Shown one piece after another: positions 32,359 through 42,094 of a stretch of 64,000 nt of DNA. The notes below the pieces were generated by a model. The model saw only the letters and a list, made by a program, of their open reading frames with translations. It was not told the origin of the DNA and made no database searches. Made by a program: the position numbers and the translations under genes. The DNA comes from Albimonas sp963977235 (GTDB lineage: Bacteria > Pseudomonadota > Alphaproteobacteria > Rhodobacterales > Rhodobacteraceae), in assembly GCF_963977235.1 (NCBI RefSeq), contig NZ_CAXBOD010000002.1, positions 124,001 through 188,000 on the forward strand, given 5' to 3'. Position 1 is the first letter of the stretch. Every line of letters starts with the position of its first letter.

Positions 32359-33010
32359 CGAGGTCTCCGGCAGGTCAGGTTGGGGGCCGTGTCCGAGGGG
32401 CGGCGTGCGGGTCGTGGGGCGGGGGGAGTTAGGCGCGCCGCGGCGCGCCGGTCAACCGCGGCGCGGTCGCCGCAGGGCGTGAGGGGGCGGGACAGGGCGC
32501 AGCCTCTGGCGGGCCTGCGGCGGGAAGATGGCCCGGAGGGGGAGGCGGCAGGGCGCCGCGTTCTGGGCTGGGCGCAGGGGCGCGACGGCGCCGCCCGGGA
32601 CCGCGCGGGTCCGGGCGCCCGGTGGAAACTGGGGCGCCAGGCCGCGCGCCTCCGCCCCTGGCGGAGGCGTCCGCGCGCAGGCGCGCGGACCCTGCGGGGA
32701 ACCCGCAGGCGCGGCCGCGGTCGACGTTGCGCGGGTTGCGAGGGCCGCCGGCGGCGGCGTCGCCCGGGAGGTCCTGCGGAAGATCGTGTGGGGGCGCGGG
32801 GGCGCGGGCGGCGGCGTGCGCGCCGGAAATCCCGGGCGGCGCCCCAGGCTGGACCCGGGGCCTCCCCCGTCGGAGGCAATGCGCCGATCTCGGCGGGGCG
32901 CCCTGGCCCGGCGGCGGGAGGCGTCGCGCGCACCGGCCCTCTCGGGCCGACGTCGGCGCGCGGGATGTCCCGCCGCGCCAGCCGCCGCGGCGGCCGCTCC
33001 CCCCCGGCGC
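32359..33010. other. Gene-poor 652-bp gap between the NYN gene and pgm
   Basis: No convincing protein gene is seen; the frames that stay open have strongly Arg/Gly/Pro/Ala-rich translations typical of GC-rich non-coding DNA. The region is dense in short palindromes, including GGCGCGCC/GCGGCGCGCC near 32430 and a run of three perfect hairpins at 32647-32709 (listed separately). The pgm promoter should be at the left end (minus strand). Confidence 0.5.
32647..32709. repeat. Array of three adjacent perfect hairpins
   Basis: Three back-to-back inverted repeats: 10 bp (32647-32656 with 32660-32669), 10 bp (32669-32678 with 32681-32690, the inner pairs probably open), and 8 bp (32691-32698 with 32702-32709). 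They are adjacent without spacers. None has a T-run on either side, so they do not look like terminators. Their role is unknown. Confidence 0.6.
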
Positions 33011-33868
33011 TCAGGTCTCGGCCGGGGCCGGGTCCTTTTTCTTGCGGGCCTTGGGCTTGGCGGTGTTGGCCTTGAAGCGCACCCGGACGTGGTTGGCGTC
33101 GTCCTTCTTCATGTCGAAGGCCCCCGCTCGCCGGATCAGGTCCGAGAGCTTGGAGGACCCGTAGGTGCGGCTGTCGAAGTCCGGCGCCAGCGCCCCGATC
33201 CGCTGGCCGATCACCCCCAGCGAGACCCAGCCGTCCTCGTCCGTCATCCCCTCCATCGCCTTGCGCAGCACCGGCACGGCGCGCGAGGGCGCCTCGGGGC
33301 GGCGGGGCTTGGAGGACTCCTCCGCTGCGCCGGCCTCGCCCGCGGGCTCGGTCGCGGCGGCGGTCTCGGGGGCCTCCTCGGGCGTCTCCTCGGCCGGGTC
33401 GTCGCCTCGGCCCGAGGCGGCCTCGGCCTCGGCCATCAGGTTCTCGATGTAGAAGAAGCGCAGGCAGGCCTGGCGGAACGCCTCGGGCGTCTTGCGCTGG
33501 CCGAAGCCGTAGGCGTGCATCCCCTGCTCGCGCACCCGGCTGGCGAGCCGCGTGAAGTCGCTGTCCGAGGAGACCAGGCAGAACCCGTCGAAGCGGCCCG
33601 AGTGCAGCAGGTCCATCGCGTCGATCACCAGCGCGATGTCAGAGCTGTTCTTGCCCTGTGTATAGGCGAACTGCTGGTGGGGGATGATCGCGTATTGCGC
33701 CAGGATTTTCGCCCAGCCCTTCAGCCGGTCGTCGGAAAAGTCGCCGTAGATGCGCCGGACGCTCGCCTCGCCCAGCTTGGCGATCTCGAGGAACAGGCCC
33801 TCGGCGACTTTGGGAGAGGTGTTGTCGGCGTCGATCAGGACGGCGAGGCGGGGCAGCGGCTCGGACAT
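33011..33868 (-). CDS. NYN-domain nuclease-like protein with C-terminal OST-HTH/LOTUS domain
   Basis: A 285-residue protein. The N-terminal half (about 7-150) is a NYN (PIN-like, LabA/DUF88) domain: LAVLIDADNTSP with catalytic-type Asp residues, DIALVIDAMDLLHSG and CLVSSDSDFTRLA. An acidic Ala/Glu/Pro linker (about 155-195) leads to an OST-HTH/LOTUS RNA-binding domain (about 198-270, AVPVLRKAMEGMTDEDGWVS to HVRVRFKA), then a lysine-rich end. NYN-LOTUS proteins are predicted ribonucleases acting on RNA; specific targets in bacteria are unknown. It stands alone, upstream of the gap before pgm, and is divergent from the alanine symporter gene. Confidence 0.88.
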   Translation of the reverse strand: MSEPLPRLAVLIDADNTSPKVAEGLFLEIAKLGEASVRRIYGDFSDDRLKGWAKILAQYAIIPHQQFAYTQGKNSSDIALVIDAMDLLHSGRFDGFCLVSSDSDFTRLASRVREQGMHAYGFGQRKTPEAFRQACLRFFYIENLMAEAEAASGRGDDPAEETPEEAPETAAATEPAGEAGAAEESSKPRRPEAPSRAVPVLRKAMEGMTDEDGWVSLGVIGQRIGALAPDFDSRTYGSSKLSDLIRRAGAFDMKKDDANHVRVRFKANTAKPKARKKKDPAPAET

Positions 33869-34169
33869 GGGCGGGCTCCCGATGAGGTCGCCCCCTGTTG
33901 CAGGGGCGCGCCCCTCCGCGTCAAGCGCGCTCTTCGCGCGATCCTCGCAATCGACGCGGCGCGGCGGGCGCGATCCGTCAGGCAGGAAGTGTGCCCGTCA
34001 GGCGAACGACGACCTCGCCGACCCCGGATTGCGCGGGGCCCCTGTCCGAACGCCGCAACGTTCCGGGCAGAACCGTTCTGCCGCCGAAACTGATGCTGGC
34101 TCAACAAGCCGGGCTGTGGCCGACTGCGCGCAAAGGCCCCTTCGGGGGCGAGGCGAGAGGGAATTTGAG
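33869..34169. other. Intergenic region between the divergent NYN gene and AGCS symporter gene
   Basis: A 301-bp divergent promoter region with no gene recognised. A small UUCG-capped hairpin, GCCCC-TTCG-GGGGC (34136-34149), lies in the symporter leader about 20 nt before its start codon and just ahead of the GAGAGGGA ribosome-binding stretch. I looked for a glycine riboswitch and saw none of its conserved segments. Confidence 0.4.
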
Positions 34170-35597
34170 ATGGCGTTCCTCGAACAACTGTTCGGCTACA
34201 TCGGCGACTTCACCTGGGGCTGGTCGCTGATCCCCTTCCTGGTGGTGCTGGGGGTGATGTTCACCCTGGTCTCCGGTCTGGTGCAGTTCCGCTTCTTCGG
34301 GCGCATGTTCGGGGTGCTGAAACCCTCGACCGATCCGGGCGCCGAGGGCCACATCTCCTCGCGAGAGGCGCTGCTGGTCTCGGTGGGCGGGCGCGTCGGC
34401 GGGGGCAACATCGCGGGCGTCGCGGTGGCGATCACGCTGGGCGGCCCCGGCGCGGTGTTCTGGATGTGGGCGATCGCGCTGATCGGCATGGCCACCAGCC
34501 TGTTCGAGTGCTCGCTCGCCCAGCTCTACAAGCGCGCCGAGCCCGACGGGACCTTCCGCGGCGGCCCCGCCCAGTACATCATCCACGGCCTGGGGAAGGA
34601 GTTCCGCTGGCTCGCCATCGTCTACGCCGTGTGCCTGATCGCGGCCTTCGCGCTGGGCTTCAACGCCTTCCAGGGCAACACGGTGGCCGGCGCGGCCGAG
34701 GACAGCCTGGGCGTGCCGCGGGTGTGGAGCGGCGTGGTGCTGGCGGTGCTGACCGGCTTCGTCGTCTACGGCGGCATCAAGCGGATCGCGAGGGCGGCCG
34801 ACGTGATCATCCCGATCATGGCGATCGGCTACCTGCTGATGGCCTTCGTGGTGATCCTCCTGCACCTGCCCAGCCTGCCCGGCGTGCTCTGGCAGATCGT
34901 GGCCAACGCCGTGGGGATCGAGGAGGCGGTCTCCGGCGGCATCGGCGCCGCGGTGGCGCAGGGCCTGCGGCGCGGGCTCTTCTCCAACGAGGCGGGCCTG
35001 GGCTCGGCCCCCAACGTGGCCGCGACCGCCTGGGTGCGCCACCCGGTCAGCCAGGGCATCGTGCAGAGCCTGTCGGTGTTCATCGACACCATCGTGATCT
35101 GCTCGTGCACCGCCTTCGTGATCCTGCTGGGCGACGTCTACGTGCCCGGCGACGAGGCGGTGAACGGCGTCGCGCTGACCCAGCAGAGCCTCGCCAGCCA
35201 CGTCGGCGCGTGGTCGAGCTACTATCTGACGGCGGCGATCCTGCTCTTCTCGTTCTCGTCGATCATCTACAACTACTACCTGGGCGAGACGGCGCTGACG
35301 GTGTTCACCGACAACCCAATGGCCGGCCACATCCTCAAGGTGCTGATCATGGGGCTGGTGCTCCTCGGGGCCATGGCGCCGGAGGCGACCTCGGTGTTCT
35401 TCTTCTCGGACCCGATGATGGGGATCCTGGCGCTGGTCAACCTGGTGGCCCTGACCATGCTGTTCCCCATCGGCATGCGCCTGCTGCGCGACTACCGCGA
35501 GCAGCTGGCCCAGGGGGTCGAGCATCCCGCCCTGCATGTCGAGCGCTACGCCGATCTCGACATCGACCGCGAGGCCTGGGCCGACGCCGCGAAGTAG
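34170..35597 (+). CDS. Sodium:alanine/glycine symporter (AGCS family)
   Basis: A 475-residue inner-membrane protein with about eleven transmembrane helices. AGCS signatures are GGRVGGGNIAGVAVAITLGG (about 73-92), GGPAQYIIHGLGKEFRW, GLRRGLFSNEAGLGSAPNVA (about 267-286) and YYLGETAL. The family imports alanine or glycine with Na+ (or H+). The start ATG at 34170 follows GAGAGGGAATTTGAG. It is monocistronic, ending at a terminator. Which amino acid is preferred cannot be told. Confidence 0.93.
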   Translation: MAFLEQLFGYIGDFTWGWSLIPFLVVLGVMFTLVSGLVQFRFFGRMFGVLKPSTDPGAEGHISSREALLVSVGGRVGGGNIAGVAVAITLGGPGAVFWMWAIALIGMATSLFECSLAQLYKRAEPDGTFRGGPAQYIIHGLGKEFRWLAIVYAVCLIAAFALGFNAFQGNTVAGAAEDSLGVPRVWSGVVLAVLTGFVVYGGIKRIARAADVIIPIMAIGYLLMAFVVILLHLPSLPGVLWQIVANAVGIEEAVSGGIGAAVAQGLRRGLFSNEAGLGSAPNVAATAWVRHPVSQGIVQSLSVFIDTIVICSCTAFVILLGDVYVPGDEAVNGVALTQQSLASHVGAWSSYYLTAAILLFSFSSIIYNYYLGETALTVFTDNPMAGHILKVLIMGLVLLGAMAPEATSVFFFSDPMMGILALVNLVALTMLFPIGMRLLRDYREQLAQGVEHPALHVERYADLDIDREAWADAAK

Positions 35598-35614
35598 GCG
35601 CCGCCGGCGCCGAA

Positions 35615-35645
35615 GGGCCCGTCCCCTCCGGGGGGCGGGCCTTTT
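35615..35645 (+). terminator. Intrinsic terminator after the AGCS symporter gene
   Basis: GGCCCG and CCCC in the left arm pair with GGGG and CGGGCC in the right arm (with a small internal bulge), followed by TTTTT. It starts about 18 nt after the stop codon. Confidence 0.85.
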
Positions 35646-35670
35646 TCGTGGCCGCGCGCCGAGGCGCCCC

Positions 35671-36156
35671 TCAGCGCCCGCCCGCCAGCACCGAGAACGC
35701 GCCGTCGGATTCCAGGATCACCGCCTCCAGCCCCTCCAGCGAGCCGTGGCCCGCCTCGCGCGCCACCGTCTCCAGATCGGCGTGGGTGACCCGGGCGCGG
35801 CGCATCGCGTCCTCCAGCGGCGCGCCGTCGCGCAGCAGCAGCGAGGGCTCCGAGCGCACCAGCCGCGCGAAGCGGCGCGAGCGGACCGACAGCGCGGCGA
35901 CCGCGTACTGCAGCCCGATCAGCAGCAGCAGCGCCGTCGCCCCCTGGGCCAGCGCCACCCCCTCCGACAGCAGGATCGAGGCGAGGACCGAGCCGAACGC
36001 CACCGTCACCACCAGGTCGAAGGCGTTGAGCTTGGCCAGCGTCCGTTTGCCCGCGCCGCGCAGCGCCAGCACCAGGAAGGCGTAGGCCAGCGTGCCCGCC
36101 ACCAGCGTGCGGACGATGCCGGCCCAGCCCTGAAAGAAAATCTCGCTCCAGTCCAT
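35671..36156 (-). CDS. DUF421 (YetF-like) membrane protein
   Basis: A 161-residue protein with three predicted transmembrane helices in the first 90 residues (GTLAYAFLVLALRGAG, FDLVVTVAFGSVLASILLS, TALLLLIGLQYAVAALSV) and a soluble C-terminal domain (SEPSLLLRDGAPLEDAMRRA). GKRTLAKLNAFDLVVTVAFG is the DUF421 hallmark. Function is unknown; Bacillus members (YetF, YdfS) are membrane proteins linked to spore properties. It is on the short side for the family. The ATG at 36154-36156 gives the usual MDWSEIFFQGW-type start. It is convergent with the symporter. Confidence 0.85.
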   Translation of the reverse strand: MDWSEIFFQGWAGIVRTLVAGTLAYAFLVLALRGAGKRTLAKLNAFDLVVTVAFGSVLASILLSEGVALAQGATALLLLIGLQYAVAALSVRSRRFARLVRSEPSLLLRDGAPLEDAMRRARVTHADLETVAREAGHGSLEGLEAVILESDGAFSVLAGGR

Positions 36157-36325
36157 CGCCCGTCTCCCCCTCGTCGCGCCCGTCGGTTGCGGTCGCGGTC
36201 CCGCGCCACCTAGGGCGCGCGGAGGGATCGGCGATGTCGGCGCGGCCCCGGGGGGACGTCCCCCGGGCGGCAAGGCCCCCCAGGGCAGCCGCAGGGCGCG
36301 TCTCGCCGCGCCCTGCCAGTCGGGA

Positions 36326-37456
<1,131 letters not shown>

Positions 37457-37648
37457 GGCGGACCTCCTGGGGGCGCTTCCGGTTGGCGCGGAAACTGGAC
37501 CGGCGGGGGCCGGGATGTCCAGCGCGAAGCGCGCCCGAGCCGGTCGCGGGACCGGGTCGTCGCAAGCATGGAGGGGGGAGCGAAACGTCCTCTTAACCCG
37601 GGCCGGGGCACAAGGCGCCCGAGTCATCCGTCTGCTCCGGGGAGAGAT

Positions 37649-39580
37649 ATGGGCAATCTTCGATCGCGCGCGGCGCTGGCCGCCGCTGGTATCGTGCTGT
37701 TTGCGGTGTTGGCCATGTCTGCGTCCATCGCGGTGCAGACGCTCGACCGCCTTGCCGCGCAGGCGCAGCAGCGCCAGGGCCAGTCCCTGCGCGCCGCAGC
37801 CGCCATCGTGGACGCCGAGGTTCCGGGGGTCGAGGCGCGCTTCGGTCCCGGCGGCGAGGTGCAGGCCCTGTCGTGGGAGGGCGAGCCCGACCTCGCCTCC
37901 CACGCCGTCATCGACCGCGTGGCGGCGGTGACGGGCGAAACGGCGACCGTCTTCGCGCTCGACCCCGCGCAGGGGGAGTTCGTGCGACGCTCGACCAACA
38001 TCATCAAGCCCGACGGGCAGCGCGCCGTGGGAACGGTGCTGGGCGCATCGGGTCCGGTGCATCCGGTGGTGATGTCGGGCCGTCCCTACCGCGGCGAGGC
38101 GACGATCCTGGGCCGCGACTACTACACCGTCTATTTCCCGATCCGCGGGGCCTCCGGGATCGAGGGCATCCTCTACGTGGGCGTCGAGAAGGCCGGCGTC
38201 GCCGGCGCGATGACGAAGCAGATGGCCGGGGTGCTGGTCACCGCGCTGCTGACGCTGGGCGTGGCGATCGGGCTGGCCTGGTGGCTTGCCGGCCGCGCCA
38301 CCGCGCCGGTGCTTTCGCTCGAGGTCGCGGTCGGGCGCCTCGCCGCCGGCGAGCGGCAGATGGAGATCCCCGCCAAGGACCGCGGCGACGAGATCGGGGC
38401 CCTGGCCCGCGGGGTCGAGACCCTGCGCCGGGCGCTCGCCGAGGCCGAGGCCGGCGCGGGCCAGGAACGGGAGCGGACCGAGGCCGCGCGCGCCGCCGCC
38501 GCCCGCACCCTGACCGAGCTTCGCGACGGCGTGAACGCGGTCGTCGAGGCCGCGGTCCACGGCGATTTCTCCCGCCGCGTCGACGCCCGCTTCGAGGCGC
38601 CCGAGCTGCGCGAGCTCGCCGCCGGGGTGAACCGCCTGGGCGAGAGCGTCTCGGGCTTCCTCGACGACGTCGACGGGATGCTGTCGGCCATGTCGAAGGG
38701 CGACCTCTCCCGCCCGCTGGAAGGACGCTACGGCGGCCGGCTGGCGCGGCTGACCGAGGTGTCGCGCGCCTCGCTGGGCGAGCTCGCCTCCGCGATCTCG
38801 GCGATGCGCGAGGGGGCCGAGACCCAGCGCGGAGAGCTTGACCGGGTGGCCGACGCCATGCGCGCCCTCTCCGACCGGGCCGAGGGCCAGGCCTCGACCA
38901 TCGAGGAGACCGCCGCCACCATGACCCAGATGTCGGAGACGGTGGCCCAGTCCGCCCGCAACCTGACCGAGGCCGAGCGGATGACGGAAAGCGCCCGCCA
39001 GCGCGCCCGGCAGGGCGCCGAGTCCGCCGACAAGGCCACCGGCGCGATGCAGCGGATCGAGAAATCCTCGGCCCAGGTGTCCGACATCATCAGCCTGATC
39101 GACTCGATCGCCTTCCAGACCAACCTGCTGGCGCTGAACGCGGCGGTCGAAGCCGCCCGCGCGGGCGAGGCCGGCAAGGGCTTCGCGGTGGTCGCCTCCG
39201 AGGTCCGCACGCTCGCCCAGCGCTCGTCGGAGGCGGCGCGCGACATCTCGGAACTGATCAAGGGCAGCGCGGCCGAGGTCGCCGACGGCGTCAACCTGGT
39301 CAACGCGACCGGCGCCTCGCTGGCCGAGATCGTCACCGCCATCGATCAGCTCAACACCGCCATCGCCGACGCCGCTGCCGCGGGCCGTGAGCAGGGCCAG
39401 GGCGTGCAGGAGATCAACTCCGCGGTTCAGCACATGGACTCCACGGTGCAGGAGAACACCCGCCAGACCGGCGAGGCCGCCGCCGCCGCCGCCCATGTCG
39501 CCGCGGCCGTCGCCGAGCAGGTCCGTCGCCTCGAGGCCTTCGTCACCACCCGCGACCCCCGGCGCGCCCGCGCCGCCTGA
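37649..39580 (+). CDS. Methyl-accepting chemotaxis protein with Cache sensor
   Basis: A 643-residue transmembrane chemoreceptor. TM1 is at about 8-28; a periplasmic Cache_3/Cache_2-type sensor (about 30-190) has the conserved FRRSTNIIKPDGQRAVGT and YYTVYFPIRGASGIEGILYVG-like segments; TM2 is at about 193-213; a HAMP region and a second HAMP-like segment follow (to about 370). The signalling hairpin contains FQTNLLALNAAVEAARAGEA and GKGFAVVASEVRTLAQRSSE (about 490-535). It should pass ligand signals to CheA/CheW. There is no C-terminal CheR-binding pentapeptide. The ATG at 37649 follows GGGGAGAG. The ligand is unknown; Cache_3/2 sensors often bind small organic acids. Confidence 0.93.
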   Translation: MGNLRSRAALAAAGIVLFAVLAMSASIAVQTLDRLAAQAQQRQGQSLRAAAAIVDAEVPGVEARFGPGGEVQALSWEGEPDLASHAVIDRVAAVTGETATVFALDPAQGEFVRRSTNIIKPDGQRAVGTVLGASGPVHPVVMSGRPYRGEATILGRDYYTVYFPIRGASGIEGILYVGVEKAGVAGAMTKQMAGVLVTALLTLGVAIGLAWWLAGRATAPVLSLEVAVGRLAAGERQMEIPAKDRGDEIGALARGVETLRRALAEAEAGAGQERERTEAARAAAARTLTELRDGVNAVVEAAVHGDFSRRVDARFEAPELRELAAGVNRLGESVSGFLDDVDGMLSAMSKGDLSRPLEGRYGGRLARLTEVSRASLGELASAISAMREGAETQRGELDRVADAMRALSDRAEGQASTIEETAATMTQMSETVAQSARNLTEAERMTESARQRARQGAESADKATGAMQRIEKSSAQVSDIISLIDSIAFQTNLLALNAAVEAARAGEAGKGFAVVASEVRTLAQRSSEAARDISELIKGSAAEVADGVNLVNATGASLAEIVTAIDQLNTAIADAAAAGREQGQGVQEINSAVQHMDSTVQENTRQTGEAAAAAAHVAAAVAEQVRRLEAFVTTRDPRRARAA

Positions 39581-40192
39581 CCGGCGCCCGGCGCTGACCG
39601 CGCGCGACCGCTGCCCGGCGTCGGCAGACCGTCGTTCGACGACGTGGTCGCCGGGCTGGCCCGGCGACCACGCGACCAAGGGCCCTGCTACCGGGCCTAT
39701 CCCGGCGGCAGGGCGGCCCCCCTTGCCGTTTCGCCGCGGCCTCGTCTTGCGACCGCGGCCATCGCCGGGCGCGAGCCAAGGCCGCTCCGGGGCGCCGGTT
39801 CCTGCCCGGGCTTGCGGTTTGAGCGGCCACAAGCGCGGGGCCGCAGCGGTGATCACGTTGCGCTTCCGGGGGATGACCGCCACCGGGTCCCTGCAGGTCA
39901 CCAGCAGACGGGCATCGGGGTCGGCGCAGCATGGAAGCGTCGGGGGCAGGGGCCAGCCGGCGGGGGGAACGGCGCGTCGGGCGCCCTCGATCCAGGTCTC
40001 GGACGCGGCGCCCACGCTTGCCGAGAGCACGCAGTCGCGCCGATGCCCCGGACGCGCCGAGGCAGAGCGCGACGACAAGGCCGGCCGCCGTCGCGCGCCG
40101 GCGTCGACTGTGGAGCGGCGCCATGGGCCCCCTCGCTTCGATCACGAGGGGGAGACTGCCGGGCCGGGGGACGACCCGTCAGCCGTGCGCGA
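39581..40192. other. Gene-poor 612-bp gap after the chemoreceptor gene; possible relic of a secreted-protein gene
   Basis: No clear gene is found. On the minus strand an ATG at about 40121 begins MAPLHSRRRRATAAGLVVA and continues LCLGASGASA, which looks like a signal peptide with an AxA cleavage site. Beyond that, the frame becomes Arg-rich and unlike a protein, whereas the next frame reads more naturally for about 70 residues (DARLLVTCRDPVAVIPRK). This could be a frameshifted, decaying gene or chance. No motif is recognised. Confidence 0.3.
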
Positions 40193-40223
40193 GGGAAAAG
40201 GCGCCGTTGCGGCGCCTTTTCCC
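40193..40223 (-). terminator. Intrinsic terminator at the end of the liv operon
   Basis: A perfect 14-bp stem (40193-40206 with 40210-40223) with a 3-nt loop, 10 nt beyond the livM stop on the minus strand. Both arms contain an AAAA/TTTT run, so the T-tract is within the stem and the structure could work in either direction. Confidence 0.85.
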
Positions 40224-40232
40224 GGGGCTCTC

Positions 40233-41201
40233 TCAACCCTCGCGGCGGGCGCGCCTGCGCTCGGCGGCGGCCTTGATCTCGCCCACGATGCCCTTGCGGA
40301 ACACCGAGACGACCAGCACGAAGATGCAGCCCTGGATCACCAGCACCCACTCGCCGAACGAGGCGAGGTAGTTCTGCATCATCACGATGATCGCCGCCCC
40401 CACCGCCGGCCCCAGGATCGTGCCCATGCCGCCGACGATGGTCATCAGCACCACCTCGCCCGACATGGTCCAGTAGACGTCGGTCAGCGAGGCGAGCTGG
40501 AACACCAGCACCTTGGTCGACCCCGCCAGCCCCGCCAGCGTCGCCGACAGCACGAAGGCCAGCAGCTTGTAGCGGTTGACGGAATAGCCCAGCGAGATCG
40601 CGCGCGGCTCGTTCTCGCGGATCGCGCGCAGCACCTGGCCGAAGGGCGAGTGCACGATCCGGTGGATCAGCGCCACGCCGGCGACGAAGATCACCGCTAC
40701 GACGTAGTAGAGCGAGAGGTCGTCCGAGAGGTCGATCAGTCCCAGGAAGATCCCTCGCGGCACGCCCTGGATGCCGTCCTCGCCGTTGGTGAACGGGGCC
40801 TGCAGGCAGAAGAAGTAGAACATCTGGGCCAGCGCCAGCGTGACCATGGCGAAGTAGATCCCCTCGCGCCGGATCGCCAGCGCGCCCACCACCAGACCCA
40901 GCGCCGCCGCAAAGGCGGTGCCGGCGACGATCCCGAGTTCCGGCGGGAAGCCCAGCTCCTTGATCGTGTGGGCGCAGATGTAGGAGGCCCCGCCGAAGAA
41001 CATCGCGTGGCCGAAGGACAAGAGCCCCGTGTAGCCCGGCAGCAGGTTGAAGGCGCAGGCGAACAGCGCGAAGCACATCACCTTCATCAGCATCACGGGA
41101 TAGACGCCGAAGGGCGCGGCGACCAGCGCGGCGGCGACGGCCGCGGCCAGCGCCAGCTTCATGGGGGCGGAGAGGGCGGGGGTCATCGTGGCGGCGCTCA
41201 T
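40233..41201 (-). CDS. livM: Branched-chain-type ABC transporter permease LivM
   Basis: A 322-residue inner-membrane permease of the HAAT (LivHM) family, with about nine hydrophobic segments. Segments such as NLLPGYTGLLSFGHAMFFGG (about 52-71) and ENEPRAISLGYSVNRYKLLAF with TLAGLAGS (about 210-240) are typical of LivM. It pairs with LivH and the LivG/LivF ATPases. The start at 41201 overlaps the livH stop by 4 nt. It is the last gene of the minus-strand cluster. The substrate is probably not simply leucine, given the ligase and carboxylase in the same cluster. Confidence 0.92.
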   Translation of the reverse strand: MSAATMTPALSAPMKLALAAAVAAALVAAPFGVYPVMLMKVMCFALFACAFNLLPGYTGLLSFGHAMFFGGASYICAHTIKELGFPPELGIVAGTAFAAALGLVVGALAIRREGIYFAMVTLALAQMFYFFCLQAPFTNGEDGIQGVPRGIFLGLIDLSDDLSLYYVVAVIFVAGVALIHRIVHSPFGQVLRAIRENEPRAISLGYSVNRYKLLAFVLSATLAGLAGSTKVLVFQLASLTDVYWTMSGEVVLMTIVGGMGTILGPAVGAAIIVMMQNYLASFGEWVLVIQGCIFVLVVSVFRKGIVGEIKAAAERRRARREG

Positions 41202-42079
41202 TTCGCGGCTCCGAACAGGCCCGAGGGACGCACCATCAGGACCAGGGCCATGATGACGAAAATCACGGTGTTGGAGGCCTCGGGGTAGAAGACCTTGGTC
41301 AGCCCCTCGATCACCCCCAGCCCGAAGCCGGTGACGATCGCCCCCATGATCGAGCCCATGCCCCCGATCACCACCACCGCGAACACCACGATGATGAGGT
41401 TCGAGCCCATGTTCGGGCTGACCTGATAGGCGGGCGCGGCCAGCACGCCGGCGAGCGCCGCGAGCCCCACGCCGAAGGCGTAGGTCAGGGTGATCATGCG
41501 CGGCACGTCGATGCCGAAGCTCTGCACGATCTCGGGCCGCTCGGTCGCGGCGCGCAGGTAGGCGCCGAGCTTTGTGCGCTCGATCACGAACCAGGTGGCC
41601 AGGCACACCACCAGCGAGGCGACGATGATCCAGCCCCGATACCACGGCAGCCACATGAACCCGAGGTTCACGCCGCCCGGCAGCGGATTGCCGTAGGGCA
41701 TCCCCGCCGCCCCGAACTGCGAGCGCATCACCCCCTCGAAGATCAGCGCCAGCCCGAAGGTCAGCAGCAGACCGTAGAGGTGGTCGAGGTCATGCAGCCG
41801 GCGCAGCAGCGTGCGCTCGATCACGAGGCCGGTGGCGGCGACGACGATGGGCGCCAGCACCAGCGCCCCCCAGTAGGGAATGCCCAGCCAGTTCAGCAGC
41901 ATCCAGGCCACGAAGGCGCCCAGCATGTACTGCGCCCCGTGGGCGAAGTTGATGACGTTCAAAAGGCCGAAGATCACCGCGAGCCCCAGGCTGAGCATCG
42001 CGTAGAACGACCCGTTGATCAGCCCCAGCATCAGCTGCCCGAACAGGGCCTGCGGCGGGATTCCGATCAGCTCCATCAT
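41198..42079 (-). CDS. livH: Branched-chain-type ABC transporter permease LivH
   Basis: A 293-residue permease with about eight transmembrane helices. It starts MMELIGIPPQALFGQLMLG, and LINGSFYAMLSLGLAVIFGL and NVINFAHGAQYMLGAFVAW are the LivH hallmark (about 20-60). ALAGVLAAPAYQVSPNMGSN lies near the EAA-like cytoplasmic loop. It lies 15 nt after livF and overlaps livM by 4 nt, so the two permeases are probably made in equal amounts. Confidence 0.93.
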   Translation of the reverse strand: MMELIGIPPQALFGQLMLGLINGSFYAMLSLGLAVIFGLLNVINFAHGAQYMLGAFVAWMLLNWLGIPYWGALVLAPIVVAATGLVIERTLLRRLHDLDHLYGLLLTFGLALIFEGVMRSQFGAAGMPYGNPLPGGVNLGFMWLPWYRGWIIVASLVVCLATWFVIERTKLGAYLRAATERPEIVQSFGIDVPRMITLTYAFGVGLAALAGVLAAPAYQVSPNMGSNLIIVVFAVVVIGGMGSIMGAIVTGFGLGVIEGLTKVFYPEASNTVIFVIMALVLMVRPSGLFGAAK

Positions 42080-42094
42080 GGCGCGTCTCTCCCC

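Noticed and set aside
33869..34169. Possible glycine riboswitch before the AGCS symporter
   Set aside because: None of the conserved glycine-aptamer segments or a tandem arrangement was seen; only a small UUCG hairpin is present.
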